64,000 bases of DNA from JBNKZU01 sp050301795. Lineage in GTDB: Bacteria; Pseudomonadota; Gammaproteobacteria; Thiohalomonadales; Thiohalomonadaceae. Both the position numbers and the translations under genes were made by a program. Shown one piece after another: positions 51,262-59,074 of this stretch. Each line of letters begins with the position of its first letter. The first letter of the stretch is position 1. A model generated the notes under the pieces. That model had not been told where the DNA came from. It did no database searches and saw only the letters and a program-made list of their open reading frames with translations. The DNA is taken from the NCBI GenBank assembly GCA_050301795.1, contig JBNKZU010000034.1, forward strand, positions 1-64,000, read 5' to 3'.

Positions 51262-52259
51262 ATAACACAACCGTTTCTACACCACTGACAGAACACACCG
51301 GTATCCGTGTTCCTCTCATCTGTGGCCCGATGTATCCCTGCTCTAACCCTGAGCTGGTCGCCGCTGCATCTGATGCTGGCGGTATTGGTATCATTCAACC
51401 TGTATCTCTAACCTTTGTGCATGGATACGATTTTCGTGAAGGCATTAAAAAGATTCGCTCTTTGACGGATAAACCCGTCGGCATGAATGCACTTATCGAG
51501 AAATCCTCACAAAAATATCATGATCGTATGGATCAATGGATTTCGATTGCCCTGGAAGAGGGGGTTCGCTTCTTTGTGACCTCATTAGGCAATCCGCGCT
51601 GGGTTGTTGACAAGGTCAAAGCCTATGGCGGTGTTGTTTACCACGATGCGACTGAACGCAAATGGGCACTTAAAGCGATCGATGGCGGTGTTGACGGACT
51701 GATCGCCGTTAATAATCGTGCAGGTGGCCATGCCGGTGCTAAATCGCCTCAGCAACTTCTTGACGAGTTGGGCGATCTCGGTGTGCCGGTTGTCTGTGCT
51801 GGTGGTATCGGTTCTGAGCAGCAGTTTGCAGCGGCGATTGATAGCGGCTATGCCGGTTGCCAATTAGGTACTCGCTTTATTGCCACAACCGAATGTAATG
51901 TTGCATTGCCCTACAAGCAGGCCATTATTGATGCTAACGAATCTGATATTGTGTTAAGCGAAAGGATTACAGGTGTTCCTGTGTCAATCATAAAAACACC
52001 ATATATCGACAAAGTAGGAATTAAGCCGGGGCCAATTGCGCGCTGGTTACTCAAGAGCAAAAGAACTCGACATTGGATGAGAATGTTTTATACGACACGC
52101 TCTGTTTTTCAGCTAAAGAAATCATCTCAGGACATAAGCGGCAAACTGGATTTCTGGATGGCAGGAAAGAGTGTCTCAGGAATTGAGGCGATAGAACCAG
52201 TGGCTACAATCATTCATCGCTATGAAAAAGCACTAAATGCTAATAATATAAATCAATAA
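51258..52259 (+). CDS. Nitronate monooxygenase-like FMN protein
   Basis: This 333-aa TIM-barrel flavoprotein belongs to the nitronate monooxygenase/2-nitropropane dioxygenase family: RVPLICGPMYPCSNPELVAA at the start, AVNNRAGGHAGAKSPQQLLD with the family GHAG, VPVVCAGGIGS, and GCQLGTRFIATTEC. Some members are enoyl reductase-like (FabK). In this operon a reductase for unusual unsaturated acyl-CoAs is possible. ATG 51258 overlaps the DUF4442 stop. Confidence 0.82.
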   Translation: MNNTTVSTPLTEHTGIRVPLICGPMYPCSNPELVAAASDAGGIGIIQPVSLTFVHGYDFREGIKKIRSLTDKPVGMNALIEKSSQKYHDRMDQWISIALEEGVRFFVTSLGNPRWVVDKVKAYGGVVYHDATERKWALKAIDGGVDGLIAVNNRAGGHAGAKSPQQLLDELGDLGVPVVCAGGIGSEQQFAAAIDSGYAGCQLGTRFIATTECNVALPYKQAIIDANESDIVLSERITGVPVSIIKTPYIDKVGIKPGPIARWLLKSKRTRHWMRMFYTTRSVFQLKKSSQDISGKLDFWMAGKSVSGIEAIEPVATIIHRYEKALNANNINQ

Positions 52260-52273
52260 CCATATAGCTATAA

Positions 52274-52281
52274 GGGGGGGG
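52274..52281 (+). promoter_or_regulatory. G8 tract serving as fadD ribosome binding site
   Basis: Eight consecutive G (52274-52281) end 3 nt before the fadD ATG at 52285. The tract overlaps the only Shine-Dalgarno-like sequence. Length change by slippage could alter initiation. Confidence 0.5.
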
Positions 52282-52284
52282 AAG

Positions 52285-53958
52285 ATGGAAAAGATATGGC
52301 TGAAAAGGTATCCATCCTATGTACGCAAAGAGATTGATATTAATGAATATCGATCATTAGTTGATCTTTTTAACCGTTCAATTGACGAGTTTCGCGAGAA
52401 ACCCGCTTACTTAAATCTGGGCAAAACACTTAGTTATGATGATACCGACCATCTAACCGCTCAATTCGCAGCCTATCTCACCCATGAACTCGGAATGAAA
52501 AAAGGTGATCGCATCGCGATTATGATGCCTAACCTTCTCCAATACCCAATTGCGTTGTTTGGGGCATTACGTGCTGGACTGACGGTCGTGAACACCAATC
52601 CGTTATATACCGCCAGGGAGCTGAAGCACCAGCTTGTTGATTCCGGCGCAACAACCATTGTACTCCTCGACAATTTCGCAAATACCCTTGAAAAGGTCAT
52701 TGAAGAGACACCCATTAAGAATGTTGTTCTGACATCTATTGGCGATCTTGTCGGTTTCCCAAAATCGGTGATTGTTAATTTTGTGGTGAAACATATCAAA
52801 AAGATGGTTCCTGATTATAATCTGCCCAATGCGGTGTGGTTTAATTCTGCCCTCTCACAAGGCAAAAATTATGACCACCATGATGCCGACGTGACCAATG
52901 ATGATATTGCCTTTTTGCAATACACAGGCGGCACGACCGGGGTTGCAAAGGGTGCGGTGTTAACCCATGGGAATATGGTCGCTAACCTGCTTCAGGCACA
53001 CACTTGGGTTGCCGCTGAGCTCATTCCTGGAGAAGAGACAGTGGTAACAGCGCTTCCGCTCTATCATATATTCGCGTTAACAGCGAATGCACTGTTTGCA
53101 ATGAAGCTAGGAGCCAAGAACCTACTCATCACTAATCCGCGAGATCTACCGGCATTTATTAAAGAGCTCTCTAAAGCGCCTTTCTCCTACATTACCGGCG
53201 TGAACACACTCTTTAACGCATTACTCAACGCACCAGGTATTGAAAAGGTGGATTTCTCAGCCCTGAAGTTATCACTTGGTGGAGGAATGGCTGTGCAGCG
53301 CCCTGTCGCTGAGGCGTGGCAAAAACTCACTAACTCTACACTGTTAGAAGCCTACGGATTGACTGAGACTGCACCTGCGGCTGTCATTAATCCATTGGAT
53401 ATTGAAGGTTATAACGGGTTTATCGGGCTTCCAATCTCGTCAACCGAGATCAGTATTCGCGATGAGGATAATCAGGAGGTTCCTCTTGGCGAGAGAGGCG
53501 AGATTTGTATCCGTGGTCCACAAGTGATGCGGGAGTACTGGCAACGCCCTGATGAAACTGCAAAAGCTATTGATGAAAACGGATGGTTCCACTCGGGTGA
53601 TATTGCAATCATGAACGAAGAGGGTTTTGTCGCCATCGTCGATAGACTTAAAGATATGATTCTTGTCTCAGGGTTTAATGTCTACCCTAACGAAGTGGAA
53701 GAGGTGATCGCTGAGCATCCGAAGGTAATGGAAGTTGGCGTGATCGGCATCCCGCACGAAAAATCGAATGAAACCATTTGTGCTGTGATTGTTAAAAAAG
53801 ATCAGAGTTTGACCGAGGATGAGCTAAACGAGCATATTAAAGATAAGTTGACCGCATACAAACGCCCTAAACAGTATGTGTTTGTCGATGAGCTACCCAA
53901 AACCAATGTGGGTAAAATACTGCGCCGTGAACTCAGGGAAACCTATAGTAAAGGTTAA
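52285..53958 (+). CDS. fadD: Long-chain fatty-acid-CoA ligase FadD
   Basis: This 557-aa adenylate-forming enzyme activates fatty acids with ATP and CoA. ATP loop YTGGTTGVAKGAVLTH (about 213-228), then YGLTETAP, WFHSGDIAIMNEEG, DRLKDMILVSGFNVYP, and the C-terminal Lys in PKTNVGKILRRELRE. Length matches E. coli FadD (561). It is the last gene of the operon, 25 bp after the monooxygenase-like gene. Confidence 0.94.
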   Translation: MEKIWLKRYPSYVRKEIDINEYRSLVDLFNRSIDEFREKPAYLNLGKTLSYDDTDHLTAQFAAYLTHELGMKKGDRIAIMMPNLLQYPIALFGALRAGLTVVNTNPLYTARELKHQLVDSGATTIVLLDNFANTLEKVIEETPIKNVVLTSIGDLVGFPKSVIVNFVVKHIKKMVPDYNLPNAVWFNSALSQGKNYDHHDADVTNDDIAFLQYTGGTTGVAKGAVLTHGNMVANLLQAHTWVAAELIPGEETVVTALPLYHIFALTANALFAMKLGAKNLLITNPRDLPAFIKELSKAPFSYITGVNTLFNALLNAPGIEKVDFSALKLSLGGGMAVQRPVAEAWQKLTNSTLLEAYGLTETAPAAVINPLDIEGYNGFIGLPISSTEISIRDEDNQEVPLGERGEICIRGPQVMREYWQRPDETAKAIDENGWFHSGDIAIMNEEGFVAIVDRLKDMILVSGFNVYPNEVEEVIAEHPKVMEVGVIGIPHEKSNETICAVIVKKDQSLTEDELNEHIKDKLTAYKRPKQYVFVDELPKTNVGKILRRELRETYSKG

Positions 53959-53966
53959 ACGGAGGG

Positions 53967-54653
53967 CTATTCTCTGTACTGCACATCAACCGCATCACAA
54001 AGGTAGTGCATGAATGGATCGGAATCTTCGAAGCTCTTTTTCACAAATTGGATAAAATCGCTCTGCGTAATCATTGAAGGGGAGAACGATTTCATTGCGA
54101 TAAAATCCTTTCGCTTAAGATCTTCGATCAGCTCATGATCTGAAGGATATCCGCGTGGTGGTCGCTTTAGGCTCTCGCCTACAAGTTGATAACTGGTGTT
54201 AAATGGCTTGTAGTTTTTTGCATCCTTCCATGCGCTAGGGTTATCCATTATAAAGTTACGAATCATCGCCAGACTTTTGGCATCTGGTCGCCATAACCCG
54301 ACCCCAATAAAACACTCATCCGGCTCAATATGCAGGTAAAAACCGGGGGCATGGACATCTTTTCCCAACTCATGTCGAAATTGAATACCAATATTGGTTT
54401 TATATGGGGTTTTATCATTTGAAAAACGGGTATCCCTATAAACACGCATTAGCGAACCGCCAACCTTTTTTGCGATTGCGTTGAAGTGCGGTGATATCTG
54501 TTTTAACTCTGAACCCATCGACTCAATAAACGCCAGTGCAGGCGCTCTGACCATGGCTTCGTAATCATCCTTATGCTCATTAAACCAGTCACGGTTGTTA
54601 TTCTTTTTAAGGGTTTTCAGGAAGTTAATCGTACCTGTAGGAAATTGTGACAT
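53967..54653 (-). CDS. DUF2461 protein
   Basis: This 228-aa protein matches the DUF2461 family (TIGR02453): FLKTLKKNNNRDWFNEHKDD, RVYRDTRFSNDKTPYKTNIG, GFYLHIEPDECFIGVGLWRP. Function is unknown. It is the third gene of a leftward yaaA-dsbB-DUF2461 unit, 11 bp after dsbB, and convergent with fadD. Confidence 0.85.
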   Translation of the reverse strand: MSQFPTGTINFLKTLKKNNNRDWFNEHKDDYEAMVRAPALAFIESMGSELKQISPHFNAIAKKVGGSLMRVYRDTRFSNDKTPYKTNIGIQFRHELGKDVHAPGFYLHIEPDECFIGVGLWRPDAKSLAMIRNFIMDNPSAWKDAKNYKPFNTSYQLVGESLKRPPRGYPSDHELIEDLKRKDFIAMKSFSPSMITQSDFIQFVKKSFEDSDPFMHYLCDAVDVQYRE

Positions 54654-54664
54654 AGCTCTACCCT

Positions 54665-55204
54665 CTACTTAAAAAGTCTGAACTCTGATTGTAACGGCTT
54701 CGGATGCGATAACAGTGATAATACAAACATCATTAGTGAAATGAGCGCCATTAATGGGGCGTAGACGATTAGCGCCTCAGCCATTGTAACTCCAAATAAT
54801 AGTTCAGGTGTGTACCCGCATGACTCCCATACTTCGAATAACGTCGGGAACCAAACATCAAGCGCAAACCATGAAGGTAGTCCTGAACTCATACCGCAAG
54901 CGGCGAAGATCGTTCCACGCTCGGTTCCAAAGAGGATCCAGGCACGCTCACTCAACCAGACAAATATCCCAAGACAAAGAAGATGTCCAAGACGCTGAAC
55001 AACGATATGCCTTAACACCAATACCGATAACGCAACAACAACCGATGCCAGAACCAGAATTCGTGCATGGATACACAACACACAGGGGCCAAACTCAAGA
55101 CCATATTGATAATAGATTGCGACACCGAGCATGAGCAAACCGACTGAGGCCACTATCACCCAGTATCCTATTGAAACAGATAGTGCTTTTAGTCGCGCTA
55201 GCAT
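54665..55204 (-). CDS. dsbB: Disulfide bond formation protein DsbB
   Basis: This 179-aa inner-membrane protein has four transmembrane helices and reoxidises DsbA using quinone. First Cys pair: GPCVLCIHAR (about 40-43). Second pair: AACGMSSGLPSW and WESCGYTPELLFG. It lies between yaaA and the DUF2461 gene on the same strand. No dsbA is in the window. Confidence 0.88.
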   Translation of the reverse strand: MLARLKALSVSIGYWVIVASVGLLMLGVAIYYQYGLEFGPCVLCIHARILVLASVVVALSVLVLRHIVVQRLGHLLCLGIFVWLSERAWILFGTERGTIFAACGMSSGLPSWFALDVWFPTLFEVWESCGYTPELLFGVTMAEALIVYAPLMALISLMMFVLSLLSHPKPLQSEFRLFK

Positions 55205-55219
55205 TAATAACTCCTGTTG

Positions 55220-55993
55220 TTATGTATGGTTACGAGTAAAGACAATACGATTATCACTACTCTGTTCTGGATTAAATTGATAGCCATCAACTGAAAATAG
55301 CTTTAGCGATTCTGGCTCGGCTAACTTGTTTTGAATAATAAAACGACACAGCTTTCCGCGCGCCTTTTTTGCATAGACACCGATGACCTTGTACTGACCA
55401 CCCTTCCAGTCTTTAAACTCAGGAGTAATTATTTCTCCATCCAACAGATCCGCATGAACGGCCTTAAAGTACTCATTTGAAGCCAAATTGACGAGATATC
55501 TGGTGTTGATTGCTCTCATCTGCTTATTGAGCGCCTCGGTAATTTTTGCACCCCAGAACTCATATAGGTTTTTTCCGTAATCCGTATCGATCTTTCGTCC
55601 CATCTCTAAACGATAGGGCTGCATCAGATCTAAAGGTCTGAGCACTCCGTACAATCCCGATAGCACTCGCATGTTCGATTGTGCAAATTCAAGCTGTTGC
55701 TCATTAAGCGTTGCCGCATCCAAACCACTATAGACCTCGCCTTTAAATGCGAATAGCGCTTGCCGTGAGTTTTCCAGTGTAAATGGAGTCCGCCACTGAC
55801 CAAACCTTTCATGATTGAGTTGTGCAATCTTCATGCTCACATTCATTAGCTCTGCGATATCCAAGGCGGATAGACGGCGTGCACGCTCTACCAAAATCCT
55901 CGACTGATCGAGTAGTTCAGGAGTGGTGTGGTTCGTCGTTGTTAAAGGTGTTTGATAATCAAGTGTTTTTGCTGGAGAAATGATAGTCAGCAT
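55220..55993 (-). CDS. yaaA: Peroxide-stress protein YaaA
   Basis: This 257-aa protein starts MLTIISPAKTLDYQ, the YaaA (DUF328) hallmark, and has VYSGLDAATL, LSGLYGVLRPLDLMQPYRLE, DTDYGKNLYEFWG and YAKKARGKLCRFII. E. coli YaaA limits intracellular iron and damage during H2O2 stress. It is the first gene of the leftward unit with dsbB. Confidence 0.92.
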   Translation of the reverse strand: MLTIISPAKTLDYQTPLTTTNHTTPELLDQSRILVERARRLSALDIAELMNVSMKIAQLNHERFGQWRTPFTLENSRQALFAFKGEVYSGLDAATLNEQQLEFAQSNMRVLSGLYGVLRPLDLMQPYRLEMGRKIDTDYGKNLYEFWGAKITEALNKQMRAINTRYLVNLASNEYFKAVHADLLDGEIITPEFKDWKGGQYKVIGVYAKKARGKLCRFIIQNKLAEPESLKLFSVDGYQFNPEQSSDNRIVFTRNHT

Positions 55994-56207
55994 AGGATTG
56001 AGTGGGCTTCTCTCTGGTTTTAGGGATAGAGTCTACAGAATAGAAAAAATAGCGTAACTTATCTATGGCTATACGGCTTTTTTCCAACTGACTTTTACCT
56101 ACTGACGAAAATGTGAACTGAATAACAAAAAGTTAATACACGCATAATTTATAGTGTTATAATTTGCCGTGGTACGAGATGGACTTGGACTCTTTTAGGT
56201 TAACTAA

Positions 56208-57329
56208 TTGAATATACTAAGATTTTTTAGAAACATCATTCATTCAGGACTTGATAAGGTTCAAAATCCTTATGAACGCCGACTCCTGCTCAATGTCAAT
56301 ATTGCTAATCTTTTAATCTTTACCGGTTACGCCTATTTTGGTTCACTCTATGCCTTAGCTGGCTCAGAGATCATGCTTAACGCTATCGTTGTCAATCTGA
56401 TTGCCTTGATCGGGTTTATGACCATCCCGATACTGAATCAAAAAGGCTACTTCCATCTATCCCCAATCGTACTGATGATGACAACGCTCATTACGATGTT
56501 TGTGAATATTGCAATCTATGTTGGAACCAGCTTCTACCTTCACTACCACCTATTGATGTTTGCTTATCTCCCAATCGTACTGTTCGGGTACAAAAGATTC
56601 GGCTGGGTTATCTTTTTTACGCTCTCGCATTTAGCGGTGTTTATTCTTGTCGAGCAACAGTTGATCTCCCCTTCTCTTCCCGTTGAAACAATCGATCAAT
56701 CGATAAAACGACTATTTGGAATCACAACCATCTTTACGATGTTTAGTGGAACACTCGCCTGCCTTCTCATTACCGAGTGGAATTCACTACGCAGCGAACA
56801 GAATCTCGAAACCATCGCGACAACAGATCCGTTAACTCAGTTACTGAATCGCCGTGGTTTCATCAATGAAGCAGAGCAGGAACTGGCACGATCACAACGA
56901 CACGATAACCCGGTCACTCTATTCCTTCTTGATCTGGATCACTTTAAGAACATCAACGATACCTATGGCCATCCCTTTGGGGATAAAGTACTTTTCAAGA
57001 TTGCCAAATTTTTAGAGGATCAGTTAAGAATTAATGATATCTGTGCCCGAATCGGCGGTGAGGAGTTTGTCGTTCTCCTGCCTGATACCGATACCATTCA
57101 GGCGAAGCAGCTTGCACAACGTATTAATACAAAAATACGAGATCTATCGTTTTCTGAATATGGAAACAGCGTAGTGCGTGTCACGATTAGTATCGGCATG
57201 GCATCGTTCGTGAACAACGAGACCTTTTATGAGCTCTATCATCGTGCTGATGAGGCACTCTATATCGCGAAGAAGAAAGGAAGGGATCGTGTCGAGTTCA
57301 TTGAGAATAACATTCTCGCCATATCTTAA
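56208..57329 (+). CDS. Membrane-bound diguanylate cyclase (GGDEF)
   Basis: This 373-aa protein has about five to six transmembrane helices (about 25-200) and a C-terminal GGDEF domain (about 205-365). The active-site loop is RIGGEEFVVLLPD, the GGEEF variant known to be active; DLDHFKNINDTYGHPFGDKV carries the metal and substrate residues. No RxxD inhibitory site directly before it is obvious. It makes c-di-GMP in response to an unknown membrane signal. The start is TTG 56208. A TATAAT at 56158-56163 may be its -10 box. Confidence 0.86.
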   Translation: MNILRFFRNIIHSGLDKVQNPYERRLLLNVNIANLLIFTGYAYFGSLYALAGSEIMLNAIVVNLIALIGFMTIPILNQKGYFHLSPIVLMMTTLITMFVNIAIYVGTSFYLHYHLLMFAYLPIVLFGYKRFGWVIFFTLSHLAVFILVEQQLISPSLPVETIDQSIKRLFGITTIFTMFSGTLACLLITEWNSLRSEQNLETIATTDPLTQLLNRRGFINEAEQELARSQRHDNPVTLFLLDLDHFKNINDTYGHPFGDKVLFKIAKFLEDQLRINDICARIGGEEFVVLLPDTDTIQAKQLAQRINTKIRDLSFSEYGNSVVRVTISIGMASFVNNETFYELYHRADEALYIAKKKGRDRVEFIENNILAIS

Positions 57330-57372
57330 AACAGATCACCGATTCCTTAAGTATCTTTAACCACCAATCCAA

Positions 57373-58671
57373 TCAGGCTCTAACGACATTTGGTGTATCG
57401 ATCGAATACTTTGCTCGTGTATCAATGATTAATGCCGCATTTTCTGCGATTAGTGAATAATCAAATCGGTCATGATCGGTAACGAGAACAACACAATCAA
57501 AACACTTAAGTGTTTGCGCGCTTAGCTCAACACTCTCCATGTCATAGTCGTATTTACGCTTATTTGGGAATGTTGGTATATGCGGGTCACTAAAGCTGAC
57601 ATCTGCACCCTTGGTCTCCAGAATTGCCATAATCTCCGCTCCGGGTGACTCTCGACTGTCATTGATGTTCTTTTTATAGGCTATCCCAAGAATAAGGATA
57701 CGACTGCCATTAATCGACTTTTGGTGATCATTGAGTCCATCATTGATCTTTTCGACTACCCAATGAGGCATTTGGTGATTAATCTCACCTGCGAGTTCGA
57801 TAAAACGGGTATTCATCCCATATTCACGAGCTTTCCAGGTTAAATAGAAGGGATCAATTGGAATACAGTGGCCGCCCAATCCAGGTCCGGGATAATAGGG
57901 AACAAACCCAAAAGGTTTGGTAGCAGCAGCTTGAATCACCTCATGGATATCGATACCCATTTTATCGGCAACCATCTTCATCTCATTGACTAGCCCAATA
58001 TTGACAGCTCGATGGATGTTTTCGAGTAACTTTGTCATCTCTGCTGTTTGAGTTGAACTCACTCGCACCACCTTGTCGATCACCTGCTCATAGAGAGTTG
58101 CAGCAATTTCAAGACAATTGCCGGTTATACCACCGACAACCTTTGGAATAGTGCGAGTGGTATAACCCTGATTACCGGGATCTTCTCGTTCAGGTGAAAA
58201 TGCGAGATAACAATCGGTGCCAACCTTAAACCCTGTTGACTCAATTCTCGGCATTAACTCCTCTTCAGTCGTCCCAGGCCAGGTGGTACTTTCAAGAACA
58301 AATAGCTGATCCTTTCTCAAAAAGGGCGTGATTGTCTCGGTGGTATTGATGACATAGCTCAAATCAGGATCACGATGTTGATCCAGCGGTGTTGGCACAC
58401 AGATAATGATCGCATCACATTGAGTGATTCTTGCAAAATCGGTTGTTGCTGAGAATTGCCCATCCCCTAGGATCGATATGGCTTGATCGTCAATATGATC
58501 TAAATAGCTTGTTCCCTGCTCGAGCATCGCAATCTTTTGCTCATCAATATCAAATCCAATGACCTGGAATTTTTCACTCACAAACCTCAAGACGAGAGGC
58601 AAACCGACATAGCCAAGCCCAACAACGCCGACCACCGCTTTTTTTTGTTTAATCTTCTGAATTAATTCCAC
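57373..58671 (-). CDS. UDP-N-acetylglucosamine 6-dehydrogenase-type enzyme
   Basis: This 432-aa NAD-dependent nucleotide-sugar dehydrogenase has VVGVVGLGYVGLPLVLRFVS, catalytic Cys in PGPGLGGHCIPIDPFYLTWK, and C-terminal ILGIAYKKNINDSRESPGAE. Sequence style is closer to WbpA/WecC (UDP-GlcNAc or UDP-ManNAc) than to Ugd (UDP-Glc). Surface-polysaccharide synthesis is the likely role, though no other such gene adjoins. GTG 58671 gives the normal family length; an in-frame ATG at 58803 would add 44 residues of unusual sequence (FWEHKRSASH). An A8 run lies in the first coding part (about 58640-58650). Confidence 0.83.
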   Translation of the reverse strand: MELIQKIKQKKAVVGVVGLGYVGLPLVLRFVSEKFQVIGFDIDEQKIAMLEQGTSYLDHIDDQAISILGDGQFSATTDFARITQCDAIIICVPTPLDQHRDPDLSYVINTTETITPFLRKDQLFVLESTTWPGTTEEELMPRIESTGFKVGTDCYLAFSPEREDPGNQGYTTRTIPKVVGGITGNCLEIAATLYEQVIDKVVRVSSTQTAEMTKLLENIHRAVNIGLVNEMKMVADKMGIDIHEVIQAAATKPFGFVPYYPGPGLGGHCIPIDPFYLTWKAREYGMNTRFIELAGEINHQMPHWVVEKINDGLNDHQKSINGSRILILGIAYKKNINDSRESPGAEIMAILETKGADVSFSDPHIPTFPNKRKYDYDMESVELSAQTLKCFDCVVLVTDHDRFDYSLIAENAALIIDTRAKYSIDTPNVVRA

Positions 58672-59074
58672 ACTTTTTAACCGATTTCTGATGAATCTCA
58701 AGAGTCGTAAATCGTACCACAGATAGGCATTTGCAATAGCGTTATGTGATGCTGATCGCTTATGTTCCCAAAAACAGGGATTCACTGCCCCAATCAGTGT
58801 CATTAAGTGTTGTAGCCCAAGGATATCGACTCATCTGCCTATTGAATAATCGGTAAATGCTTTTAAACTCATCAAGATTAGTCGAAACTCAGTTTTTCAC
58901 GCAACTTGAGTCCGGTTAAATTGCGCTATTGATAATTTTCGGTCTGATGGTCACAAAATAGACCATTTGATCGAAGATAAGCCGCTCAACATCTGTTACA
59001 TTTATACGCAATAATAACCACTTAATAATAACCATCTAAACTAAATAATTTGGGGAAACAGAGAACATTTATTG

